Below, one piece after another: positions 1 to 9,569 of a stretch of DNA of 64,000 nucleotides. The DNA is taken from assembly GCA_021292165.1 (NCBI GenBank), contig CM037880.1, positions 179,573,085-179,637,084 of the forward strand, given 5' to 3'. A program made the position numbers and the translations under genes. This DNA is from Shinisaurus crocodilurus (taxonomy: Eukaryota > Chordata > Lepidosauria > Squamata > Shinisauridae). The first letter of the stretch is position 1. Each line of letters starts with the position of its first letter. The notes under the pieces are model-generated. The model made no database searches. It worked only from the letters and a program-made list of their open reading frames with translations, and was not told the DNA's origin.

Positions 1-329
1 AGTAATCAAATAAAACAAACTGCTCTTAATAAAGACAAACAAACGTGGGTGAACAGCTACATATAAGACCTAAGACACATAATCAGCTAACGCAGTTTAA
101 GAAGACAGCTTCAAGTCTGAAGTGACCCATACAAGGGGGCACTTGGTGAGAGCAAAGTACACATTGAGGGTGTGGGCTTTGGAGTAAGGGGTCTCGTCCG
201 CTACACCCTGAGCCTCATCCTTATCAGAGTCCTCCACCATGCACTATAAAGGTTGGGCTCATGACAGGATCCTGATCACAGATCTCCCATATCTCTAGTT
301 GTGACCTTAGTTTACTCTAACAAATGTCC
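1..329. other. PREX2 intron sequence, nothing recognised
   Basis: This is A/T-rich intronic sequence before a CR1 fragment. No coding block, RNA gene or clear repeat boundary is visible. Confidence 0.5.
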
Positions 330-816
330 AGGTTCACTTTAAGAAGGATGTAGACAAACTGGAAAGGGTCCTGAGGAGGACAACAAAGATGATCAGGGGA
401 CTGGAAACAAAGCCCTATGAGGAGAGACTGAAAGAACTGGGCATGTTTAGCGTTCAGAAGAGAAGACTGAGGGAAGATATGATAGCACTCTTCAAGTACT
501 TGAAATGTTGTCACACAGAGGAGGACCAGGATCTCTTCTCGATCATCCCAGATTGCAGGAAATGGAACAATGGGCTTAAGTTACAGGAAGCCAGATTCCG
601 CCTGGACATCAGGAAAAAATCCTGACTGTTAGAGCAATACGGCAATGGAACCAACTACCTAGGGAGGTAGTGGGCTCTTCCACCCTGGAGGCATTCAAGG
701 GGCAGCTGGACAGCCATCTGCCAGTGATGTTTTTACTTGGATTCCTGCATTGAACAGGGGGTTGGACTCGATGGCTTTATAGGCCCCTTCCAACTCTACT
801 GTTCTATGATTCTGTG
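330..816 (+). mobile_element. CR1 LINE, 5'-truncated 3' end
   Basis: The segment encodes the C-terminal end of CR1 reverse transcriptase: KLERVLRRTTKMIRGLETKP, YEERLKELGMFSVQKRRLRE, then after a frameshift near 618 LTVRAIRQWNQLPREVV. It continues into the CR1 3' terminus with ggttggactcgatggc and ttccaactctac, ending near the ttctatgattctgtg repeats. It is non-functional and only about 0.5 kb survives. Compare the longer open copy at 26568-27797 (minus strand). Confidence 0.88.
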
Positions 817-924
817 CTTGCCTGTAACCAATAAACACTTAAATATTTTAAGACAGATACAAGGGTATTTTCAAATTACATTTCCTTTAGTGCTTCACCA
901 TTCAATAATTGTTTAACTCAACAG

Positions 925-1015
925 GTAGATTCAGTTATCAATCTTCTGAAAGGACCAGCAGTAGCAAGAGCTTTTGAACAGACCAAGTTCTTCACACCAG
1001 GTCGAAGCTTGCAAG
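925..1015 (+). CDS. PREX2: PREX2 internal exon (exon A of 11 in window)
   Basis: This 91-base exon reads [20 protein letters not shown]..., then FFTPGRSLQ, and ends with one base of a split Glu codon. It is preceded by an AG acceptor after aactcaac and followed by the donor gtatta. The peptide matches my recollection of the P-Rex2 region just before its INPP4-like C-terminal half. P-Rex2 is a cytosolic and membrane-recruited guanine-nucleotide exchange factor for Rac, activated by PtdIns(3,4,5)P3 and G-beta-gamma. The phase joins exactly to the exon at 2580. The upstream exons encoding the DH, PH, DEP and PDZ domains lie outside the window. P-Rex1 is the alternative, but the sequences downstream fit P-Rex2 better. 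Confidence 0.88.
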
Positions 1016-1757
1016 GTATTATTCAAAGCTAAGTATGACAGTCAATGGGTCTTCTAATAGAAGTACACCTTTTTTTAATATAGCATTTGAGTTCTACGAT
1101 AGGAGGGTCTTAAATACTTGAAAGTGCATTTAAGGGAGAAGTGTACTCCACACTATATTTAGAGAAATCTGTATATTCCTGCAGAAGCATTAACTTATTG
1201 TACCAGTCTAAGTCTTGTGTCTTTCTTTGTTTTTCACCTTCTGGTACTGCCCACCTCTCATTCTTGCTAGTTTGGGTTAGAGTAAGATTTATTTCAGGCT
1301 TGTAAATAGACAGTAGCCTGGTTGCCTATCACAAATAAAAATTGCTTCCAGTCAACTAGGCAGGAAAACATTACTAAATTAGAAGAGAGTTGGTTCTTTT
1401 CTCTTGTCCGGCAGTCAGTGTGCAGTGCTATAGATTACTAGCAGGCCTGGCTCAGGCTTTGGGCTTGTGTGCTTCCTCCTCTCCCTCCCTTACTTCCACT
1501 CCGTGCTCTGGTTTCCTCCTTCATTTCTGGTTTGAACAGACCATATGGAAGGGCCACATTCTCCCACATAAACCTGCCCAAGTTTTAAGAATATCTTTGG
1601 AGACCTTTCTCTGAGTCCTCCTGCCTTCTGAAGTTAGGCATGTGGTTACTGTGGAGAGAGCCTTCTCTGTTGCAATGCCCTGGCTGTACAATACTTTTTC
1701 CAAGGAGGCTTGTCTGAGATCAGGTGACGACATTTTTATTTGTCCAACCATTTAATA
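1016..1757. other. PREX2 intron, no feature recognised
   Basis: I see no coding block or identifiable repeat between exon A and the MITE at 1758. The small ORFs here show no family resemblance. Confidence 0.5.
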
Positions 1758-1892
1758 CAGCCTTCTCCAGCCTGCTGCCCTCCAGGTGTTTTGGACTTCA
1801 GCTCTGTCAGCCCCAGCCAGCGTGGCCAATGGTCAGCAATCCTGGGAGCTGTAGTCCAAAACACTTGGAGGTTACCGGGTTGGGGAAAGCTG
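1758..1892. mobile_element. hAT-type palindromic MITE (135 bp) with 8-bp TSD
   Basis: The ends are inverted: the left reads cagccttctccagcctgctg and the complement of the right reads cagctttccccaacccggt. Both halves share the tgttttggact block. The flanks atttaata (1750-1757) and atttaatg (1893-1900) form an 8-bp target duplication with one mismatch, as in hAT elements. The core (cagccccagccagcgtggcc) is a widespread sauropsid MITE sequence. It has no coding capacity. Confidence 0.82.
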
Positions 1893-2039
1893 ATTTAATG
1901 TAACCTTTTATATCTGTTTTATTTGTTTTATTGAGATAGTGTTGATACTGATCATTTAAAATTATTAGTGATCATATTTATGCTTTTATCCTTTTATATT
2001 GCAAGCTATTCTGAAAGACTGGGCACTGAAGATAGTAAT

Positions 2040-2510
2040 AGAGCAATCCTAAATGAGTTCAGGAAGTAGCGGAGTCCTTCTGCCACTTCCAAAGCCTTGC
2101 TGGCTCATGCTGGGTAGGGCAAAAGGTGGTGGTGGTAGGGGCCCCCCCCCCTCACCAGGTGGATTTTTTTTTTAAATCCCCCTTGTTGATTCCAATGGGG
2201 GAGAAATTTATTAATCTAGATCCAGGGTGGTATAGACAGGGTGCTGGGTCTGATTTTGAGGCCTCTTCAGTGACCAAGGAAATCCAAGGCTGTCCATGGA
2301 ATACCCTGTTTTGGGGTCTTGTGATGGCGACCACTGGCAAAAAAACCCCTACTGGCAGCAGAATCCCATCCACAGAGCTGTCAATTGGTATAGCGGAGCC
2401 CTCTGCAGCAGATATGTGCCCACACTGGCAGATCTCCTTTTGGAGAGGCATCTCCACACTATCCTAACCACCTCCAGCGAGTAGATCTGGGGGTTAGGAC
2501 TGCATTGGAA
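2040..2510. repeat. Possible Harbinger-like MITE, degraded
   Basis: The block begins gagcaatcctaaatgag and ends ggttaggactgcattgg. These ends are roughly inverted and resemble the gcaatcctat ends of the Harbinger-like elements at 19237 and 46100. The interior is G/C-rich and non-coding. Boundaries and family are uncertain. Confidence 0.35.
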
Positions 2511-2579
2511 GACTACTTAAAACTTGTGGAACAAAAGTAAGTTATAATAAATTAAAATTATAATTTTGCTTTTGACTAG

Positions 2580-2708
2580 AGTTTCAGCAGGAAATTGAAC
2601 TCAAACTCAGTTGTCCAAAGAGACTAAGAGTTCACATCAAGCAAGATCCTTGGAATCTTCCCAGCAGTGTCCGAAATCTTTCCCAAAACATCAGAAAATT
2701 TGTTGAAG
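2580..2708 (+). CDS. PREX2: PREX2 internal exon B
   Basis: This 129-base exon completes the split Glu codon and reads [20 protein letters not shown], then [20 protein letters not shown] and FVE, ending one base into the next codon. The acceptor is tttgactag and the donor is gtcagt. It begins the C-terminal region of P-Rex2 related to inositol-polyphosphate 4-phosphatases. The intron before it is 1564 bases and carries a short hAT MITE. The intron after it is about 10 kb and carries the large DIRS element. No frame disruption is visible. Confidence 0.9.
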
Positions 2709-3245
2709 GTCAGTAACTCATCTATAACAGGTAGTTTTGTCATGCTTCTGAGGTAGAGTTTGTCAAGTATAAAGAAGGTTGTGGGGAATAATGTAGATTC
2801 CAGAAGAGCTGCATAATCCTAGTAGCCTGACTAGCTGAATCAATGAAATCTTGCAAAGGAAATTTTGCAAAGGAAGTACCAGGCATATGTTCAGAAATTG
2901 GAGTCATCACTGCCTTCTTTAATGCAAATATATCAGGGGCTTATGTCTACATAGTGCTATGTACGTGCAACTCCTGTTGAAATCTCTTAATATAATTTTG
3001 TCTCCACTGAACTCCAAGAGCATAAAACAGGAACAAGAGCAGACCCAAGAGCAAAGAGTGCAGTATTAAGCTATGCAGTGGAGTGCTTCAGCAGGTGTAT
3101 CTGGGAATTAAAGCCAGCTGAAGTTGGCTTCAATCCATATTTTAAAATATGTCCGCTATTTTAATCAGATTCATTGTACAGATTAATTTAAATGACATTC
3201 TATGCTTGATCTGCTTAATTCCTCATAACTGCAAATGAAAACATT

Positions 3246-3318
3246 ACCTGGGAGTAAGCCCCATTGAACTCAGTGAGATTTATTTCTGAGTAGACATGTA
3301 TAGGATTGCACTGTAAAC
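3246..3318. mobile_element. Fragment of short palindromic MITE (gtaagtcccatt family)
   Basis: It contains gggagtaagccccattgaac and tgagtagacatgtataggat followed by tgcac. This is one half-to-full unit of a short inverted-repeat element that recurs at 13197, 35826, 36988, 40322, 46003 and 54795. Confidence 0.6.
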
Positions 3319-3535
3319 TAGAAGTCCAAAATAGCAAGTAAGATGTTATGCATCATCTAGGCAAAACCTTGTCACAGACAAACTTCTCGAAACTATACAT
3401 CTTTTGTATAGCTTTTTCTTTCTTTCTGTACAGTTCTTTCCCTGTTTTCTGACATGGTTTGAGCAACATTCCTTTAAAGCAGAACTAGCTTTTTTTACCT
3501 GACGTTCCACGGGTCGTCCTTTTCCTATAGGCACT

Positions 3536-3753
3536 ATTTGTTCAAAATTCCTTAAGGTAGCTGTCTGCTGTTTTGAATCCCTCCATAGGAAAGGTCCCCC
3601 AGGACTACATAATGGAATCCCAGCTTCTCTGGGACTACCAGCTCCCCCGGGACTACACAATGAAATCCCAGCTCCCCCGAGACTACCTGCTCCCCCGGGA
3701 CTGCACAATGAAATCCCTGCTCCCCCCCCCGGGACTACACAATGAAATCCATG
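3536..3753 (+). repeat. Left part of dispersed minisatellite element (interrupted by DIRS)
   Basis: A unique leader of about 65 bp (tatttgttcaaaattcctta, then ggtagctgtctgctgttttg and ctccataggaaagg) is followed by about four imperfect units of the motif gactacacaatgaaatccc plus a C-rich spacer. The same leader and motif recur at 24675-25005. The array resumes at 9771 on the far side of the DIRS element, so the DIRS inserted into it. Confidence 0.82.
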
Positions 3754-3900
3754 TTCTTCTTCGTGGTCTCTGTGCATCACACACATATGGGAACGGGGTT
3801 CTCTGCGCCTGCGCTGAGATCGTTCGGGAAATTTCTATAGCTGAGGTGAATTGGGTGGGAGCCCCTCCCCCTGCGCGTGTCCCATCTCCTCAGTTCCTCT
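3754..3900 (+). repeat. DIRS copy 1 left inverted terminal repeat
   Basis: It starts ttcttcttcgtggtctctgt and continues through cacacatatggg, ctgcgcctgcgctgagatcg and aatttctatagctgaggtga to ctcctcagttcc. The reverse complement occurs at about 9573-9725. An 18-bp segment present in the right repeat and in copy 2 (57019-57036) is missing between 3883 and 3884. A 7-bp aacgggg insert (3792-3798) is shared with the right repeat (complement at 9688-9694). Confidence 0.88.
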
Positions 3901-4144
3901 TCGACCGCCATTGCGTCTAGTCGTCGGGTTCTTTTCTCTCTCTCTCCGGAGTCGCTTTTTCAGCTGAGTTTTACCTTTTCCTACAAACTTTTCTTCAAAA
4001 TATCCTCTATCCTCTTTCCTCTCTCGATATCTAATCTCCTTTTCAAAAAAAAAAAAAAACCTACAAAAAAATCCTTTACTATACCCATATCTCTCCCCCG
4101 TTCTTATCCACCTATCATCTAATCTACTTTACTCTATTCTAACT

Positions 4145-6259
4145 ATGCCTCTGAAGGCAGCCTTTAGAAAATGCCAGCGGTGTGGGACGAAAATCCCTCC
4201 CGCTGACAAGCACCTGCTGTGTTTGCTTTGCCTGGGGCAAGGCCATAAAATGGAGACCTGCCAGGATTGCCAGGCCTTTACAAAACAGGCCCGAAAATAC
4301 CGCCAAACTAAGCTGCGAGCTCTCCTGTGGGAGCAGTCTCTGTCAGCTAAAGGGCCTGATCCAGAAGAAAAACCTGGGGGATCCCAGTCAGCCAAAAAGC
4401 CGACGAAAGATACTTCTGCGGCTAAAAAGTTGGCGAAAAAGGCCCATAAAGACAAGGCGGAGCGCCTGAAAAAGAAAATGGCGGAAAAACCCGGCAAAGA
4501 CGCTGAGCCCTCAACTTCAGCCATTATGAAGGTCTCAGAGCGTACTGCTCTGCTAATGTCGGCTATGACTGGGGCTCAAGATCGAGCTATGGGACCGATT
4601 GCCCCCCAGTCTCCTCCGGTCTCGACGACGTCTCCTCGAGACCGAGAATCGGGTTCGAAAACCCCACTGAAGCAGCCGCCGACTATAACCACCTCCCTGT
4701 CGGAGGGAGAAATCGTGGCCTCACCACCGATGGAGCGACCCCGTTCGGGTTCGAGGGGTCCTCCACCGCGTCTCTCGCCTCCTGCAGCATATGCTAGAGA
4801 GGAGCGAAGAGCGCACCGACCATCACGATCTCCTCGATACCGGAGCCGTGATTTAGCCTCGAGGGAATCCACCTCTCGATCTGTCTACTCTCGCTGCCGC
4901 GACGACAGATCATGGTCGGGCTCCTACTATTCGGATTCGAGATCAAGGAGCTACAGATCCCGATCCCGAGGCTCTCCTGACCGGAGAAGGCGCGATTACT
5001 ACTATCGACACCGACACTTGCCCCCTCGAGAGCGGACTCACAGGCGCAGGTCCAGGACGCCTACGCCAAGACAGGGTACAGCTGTATCCCGGGCACCCGT
5101 CGAGGCCGTAGTACAACCGACCGCCTCAACCTCAACTGCCCAGACAGTTCTCGCCCCTGTTGTCGTGACCCGCTCGTCGTCGGGATCGGCATACGTATCG
5201 GACTCGGACTCAGTGGCTTCCTCCTCCCATTCCACCTCACCAGATGCGCGAGTGGAATCTAAAGAAGCGATCTCCCCATCGGAAGATATGGGCAGTTTCG
5301 CTGAGCATGTCAGCCGGATGGTGACAGCTCTGGGAGTTGAGGCGAAAACTGCAAAAGGGAAAGCAAAAGATGACATCTATGCGATCCTAAAGACCACTCA
5401 GTCCAACCATTTACTCCTTCCCTTCTTGCCGACACTGCTGGAGACGGTGCAAGAAACCTGGAAGACCCTGGCCTCTACGAAACCAACAGCTAAGAGGCTG
5501 GAGTCAATGTACAGGATCCAGGAGGAAGGAGCAAAATTCCTGTTTTCCCATCCAACCCCGAACTCGCTCATAGTGAAATCAGGCGCAGTCTCGTGGGGGA
5601 AAGCAGCATACCACGCCGGCAGACAAGGAGGGTAAGACGCTAGACTCTTACGGCCATAGGATCTACTCCTCGTCTTCTCTCGGACTGAAGGTATCTATGA
5701 GGCGTTGCTAGCTAGATACCAGATGTTCATCACAGAGAATCTGGGAGACCTCTGTGATTATCTGCCGGACGAAAAAAGAGACCTAGCGGCACAATACATC
5801 AAGGAAGCAACCAGTATCGGTGCTTTACAGATGAACACTGCCCGCCACCAGGTCGATAGCCACGCTAGGTCGATGATCGGATCCGTGGCTCTGAGGAGAC
5901 ATGCTTGGCTTCGCTCTACCAATCTGACTCCCGATGATAGAGCGAAGATACAGGACCTCCCATTTGACGGGGAGGGGTTGTTCAACACCACTACAGAAGA
6001 CTCCCTCGACTCCGCTCAAAAGGCCCTGGCGACGGCCAAGAAGATGGGGCTCGTCCGTCCACCCCCATCTCAACAATTTAGGCAGAGGCGATGGTCTAGA
6101 TTCCCATACCCTTCCTCACACTACCAGCCATCTGGACAGTATCGGGGGGGAAATCGTCGACCTCAAGCCCCACAGCCTCAAGCACCACAGCGTTCATACC
6201 CTCAACAACGCTCGAGGGGCTCGAGGAGGGGGGGCGACTTCACTCGACGGCGCCTTTGA
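4145..6259 (+). pseudogene. DIRS copy 1 gag-like ORF, disrupted
   Basis: It starts MPLKAAFRKCQRCGTKIPPA. The first 50 residues form a Cys/His zinc-binding pattern (CQRC, CLLCLGQGH, CQDCQAF). A Lys/Ala-rich stretch follows, then a long Arg/Ser-rich region (about residues 215-310) with RSRSYRSRSRG-type repeats, and then a conserved block SEDMGSFAEHVSRMVTALGV leading to PFLPTLLETV. The tail from RHAWLRSTNLTPDDRAKIQD to a Gln/Pro/Arg-rich end finishes at 6259. Compared with copy 2, one extra A near 5581 brings a stop at 5633-5635, and a 4-base loss near 5695 restores the frame. It is probably the RNA-binding capsid-like protein of the element. Confidence 0.85.
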
Positions 6260-6389
6260 CTCCGTCGCCAGCCCGACCGACTTATCTCCTCCAATCCGAC
6301 CGGCTCTCGACACCAACATTCCAATCGCCTTGTCTCCACCACCTCAGGCACCTCTCTTCGGCTCCCGACTTCACCAGCACCTTCGGTCC

Positions 6390-8214
6390 TAGAGGACCAT
6401 CACGACGGATCGATGGGTGTTGATCCTGTAGCCGTGTTCTATTATACTCGAGTTCAGAATCCTCCCCCCTTTTCTCGGGATCAAGGCCACCCATCCAACT
6501 CGAGTGCTCCTAGAAGAGGTGTCGAACCTCCTGCAAAAAGGAGCAATACGACCGGTTCCTGCAGAGAGCTTGGAGGACGGCCTGTACTCCAGGTACTTCA
6601 TCGTAAAGAAAAAAGTAGGAGGACTCAGACCTGATCCTGGACCTTCGAACGGTGAATCTCTTTATCCCACCGAAGAGATTTCGTATGGTCACACTCCAAT
6701 CGATCCTCCCACTACTTCGAAGGAACGATTGGTTTGCATCCATCGACCTCAAGGATGCGTACTTCCACATCGCTATCCACGAGGACACCCAAAAATACCT
6801 TCGGTTCCGAGTGGGAGACGACACCTTCCAGTTCGTAGTTCTTCCATTCGGACTTTCCACCGCGCCGAGGGTATTCACGAAGTATATGGCTGTGGTTTGT
6901 GCGAGTCTTCGGGCAAGAGGCATTACCGTCTTCCCGTACCTGGACGATTGGTTACTAGTGGCTCCATCAAAATGGGAGCTCCAACACACACTAGAAGAGA
7001 CCCTGCACCTCCTGGAGGACTTGGGACTCTGCCTGAACGTAGAGAAATTGGTCCTCCAACCAGTAAAGGAGATACAGTACATCGGCACAAAACTAAGCGC
7101 CTTTGAAGGTCGGGCCTACCTACCAAGCGACAGAGTACGACAAGTACGCACCCTCGCACAAAAAAATTCGAAACGGCCAATATGCTCCGCCCACACAATT
7201 CAACGACTACTGGGACATATGGTCTCAACTATTGCGGTCGTACGATATGCGAGACTTCGCATACGGCCCCTTCAAACCTGGTTCATCAAAGAATTCAAAC
7301 CAGAGAAAGACAAACCATCCGTCCGACTATATCTACCTCGAGCCGTAAGAGAGTCCTTGAGGTGGTGGCAACAGGAGTCGAATTTGAACGCGGGCATACC
7401 GTTCCAGTCTCCGACACCGAACCGCATACTGACAACAGATGCATCGTTGCTGGGATGGGGGGCCCACTCAGGCGATCACGTCGTGCAAGGCACATGGACG
7501 TCGACACAAGCCGCCAAACACATCAACTGGCTAGAACTGATGGCCGTTTGGAAGGCATTACAAGCCCTAGAGCAATACCTCTCGGACTGCGACATCCAAG
7601 TCGTGACCGACAATACTACAGTGGTCGCGTACATAAACAAACAAGGCGGCACGAGATCGACGCGCCTCGCAAGACTGACCATGCAACTCTACGAATGGGC
7701 TCTACCTCGAGGAATGTCCTTTGTAGCGATTCACATCGCGGGGAAGTCCAATGTACTGGCAGACACCTTGAGCCGTGTGTCGATGCAATCACACGAATGG
7801 ACGCGGGACAGGAAGGTGGCCAACTCACTGTTCCAATGCTGGGGTCATCCGAGAATAGACCTGTTCGCCACCAGCGAAAACACTATGTGCCCCATGTTCT
7901 GCAGCAGGGCGGCCTCGGACCCGAATTCGATCACCGATGCCTTCCTGATGACTTGGAGCGGCGACTTCTATTACCTGTTCCCCCCAATCCCACTGCTTAC
8001 ACGTGTGATCGCCAAGATATCTCGAGACAGAACCAATTGCATTCTAGTATGCCCGCGGTGGCTGCGTCAACCTTGGTTTGCACACCTGCTCAGCCTTTCA
8101 CAGGGAGATTATCTCCTATTACCATTACAAGACAACCTATTAACACAACACAAAGGCAAAGTGTTTCACCCCAACCTACATTCTCTAAACCTAATGGCCT
8201 GGAGAATCAGATAG
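6390..8214 (+). pseudogene. DIRS copy 1 reverse transcriptase / RNase H ORF, disrupted
   Basis: The N-terminal part reads LLEEVSNLLQKGAIRPVPAE and GLYSRYFIVKKKVGGLR. An in-frame TAG lies near 6430, and one extra base near 6632 shifts the frame. From 6652 the ORF is open for 520 codons: NLFIPPKRFRMVTLQSILPL, SIDLKDAYFHIAIHEDTQKY, LPFGLSTAPRVFTKYM and the catalytic YLDDWLL. RNase H follows with TTDASLLGWG, NWLELMAVWKALQALE, VTDNTTVVAYINKQGG and SNVLADTLSR, which supply the D-E-D-D residues. The last 130 residues (PRIDLFATSEN, YYLFPPIPLLTRVIAKI) are the post-RNase-H region assigned in DIRS1 elements to a Dam-like methyltransferase; I cannot verify that by eye. Confidence 0.9.
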
Positions 8215-9242
8215 CGGCAGATACAGACCTCTCCGACGCGGTGAAGGAGGTTCTATCCGCAGCACAGAAGCCTTCCACAAGACTATCCTATGCCAGGAAA
8301 TGGGCAGCTTTCCTTGATTTCGTTTCTCCCTTGGGCAAAGACCCAGTTACTTGCTCGATCTCGACCGTTCTTGATTTCCTCCACTCACTAATGACCCGGG
8401 GCCTTAAATTATCGTCAATCAAAGTCTATCTGGCAGCCTTAACAGCGTACAGAACTGCCTCGATGGGGACGTCTTTATTTGTACATCCGTTAATTAAACC
8501 ATTTTTGAAGGGGCTTAAAAATCTTCGACCTCCAATCCGCAACATAGTCCCAGGTTGGGATCTACCCTTGGTCCTAGAAGCTCTGACAAAACCGCCATTC
8601 GAACCCATGGCTAAAGCAGACCTACGACTGGTATCGTTCAAAACATTATTCTTAATAGCAATTACTTCGGCAAGAAGGGTGAGTGAGCTGCATGCTCTTC
8701 GAGTGGATCCACCTTATACAATCTTCCATAAAGACAAAGTCGTCCTGAGACCTGATATAGTTTTCTTGCCGAAGATGGTGTCAGAATTTCATCTAGGACA
8801 GGACATTATTCTCCCAACTTTCTTTCCGTCCCCCTCGTCACTGATCGAGAGATCGATGCACAGCCTCGATGTCCGCCGGGCTCTACTGTTTTACAAAGCC
8901 CGTACGGAATCGGTGAGGAAGACCAATCAACTTTTTGTGTGCTACGGCCCCCCGAAATCGGGCCATCCTGTATCCAAGCAAAGACTATCCTCTTGGATAG
9001 TGGACACTATTGAACTTGCCTATCAATTAGCTGGACGAACTTTGCCAGGGTCTGTGACGGCCCATTCCACCAGGGCTCTATCGACCTCGACAGCTTTCGG
9101 GAAAGGCATTCCCTTACTGGACTTATGCAGGGTGACGACCTGGTCTACCCCCTCCACTTTCATCCAACATTACTGCCTCAACGTTCGAGCCAGGGAGCAG
9201 AACGCAGTCGGCAGGGCGGTTCTTTCTTCAATCACCACCTGA
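8160..9242 (+). CDS. DIRS copy 1 tyrosine recombinase
   Basis: The YR region sits at the end of a frame open from 7182 to 9242. Its domain begins near LSDAVKEVLSAAQKPSTRLS and YARKWAAFLDFV (core-binding part). The catalytic part shows ITSARRVSELHALRV (first Arg), TAHSTRALSTSTAFG (His-x-x-Arg), TTWSTPSTFIQHY (second-box Trp and nucleophile Tyr) and ends AVLSSITT. This R..HxxR..Y set is that of phage-integrase-type recombinases, used by DIRS elements instead of an integrase. The domain is uninterrupted. Its true start is not clear, because the upstream 1 kb of the frame overlaps RT/RNase H in another frame. Confidence 0.88.
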   Translation, partial: SVSPQPTFSKPNGLENQIAADTDLSDAVKEVLSAAQKPSTRLSYARKWAAFLDFVSPLGKDPVTCSISTVLDFLHSLMTRGLKLSSIKVYLAALTAYRTASMGTSLFVHPLIKPFLKGLKNLRPPIRNIVPGWDLPLVLEALTKPPFEPMAKADLRLVSFKTLFLIAITSARRVSELHALRVDPPYTIFHKDKVVLRPDIVFLPKMVSEFHLGQDIILPTFFPSPSSLIERSMHSLDVRRALLFYKARTESVRKTNQLFVCYGPPKSGHPVSKQRLSSWIVDTIELAYQLAGRTLPGSVTAHSTRALSTSTAFGKGIPLLDLCRVTTWSTPSTFIQHYCLNVRAREQNAVGRAVLSSITT

Positions 9243-9281
9243 CTACCGACACTGACCCACCTCCGGTAAGTCAGCTTGCTA

Positions 9282-9390
9282 ATCTACCCATATGTGTGTG
9301 ATGCACAGAGACCACGAAGAAGAAGGACAGGTTGCTTACCTGTAACTGTAGTTCTTCGAGTGGTCATCTGTGCATTCACACAACCCACCC
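9282..9390 (+). repeat. DIRS copy 1 internal complementary region (ICR)
   Basis: The segment is the complement of the left end (gtgtgatgcacagagaccac followed by gaagaagaa) joined directly to the complement of the right end (ggacaggttgcttacctgta, then ctgtagttcttcgagtggtc). The two termini are thus represented head to head, as expected for the DIRS1 ICR that templates circle formation. Confidence 0.87.
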
Positions 9391-9569
9391 TCCTTCCCCG
9401 CTCGGTGTCTTCATCGAGTTCGATGGATACCAAAAAGGAAGTTGGTTGGGAAGCCGTTTTAGCTATTCCACTTGATATCGAAGTATATGCCGAGTTCGTA
9501 TCTCTTTTTATGGTATCATAACGTTTGCAATGTCATCCTCGGTCCCGACGGTCGCAATAGGTGGTCTCA

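Noticed and set aside
1390..2484. Small intronic ORFs (60-113 codons)
   Set aside because: They show no conserved motifs, overlap repeats, and are at the length expected by chance.
4145..5635. Host SR-family splicing protein
   Set aside because: The RS-rich ORF lies between DIRS inverted repeats, is followed by RT and recombinase, and recurs in copy 2. It is the element's gag.
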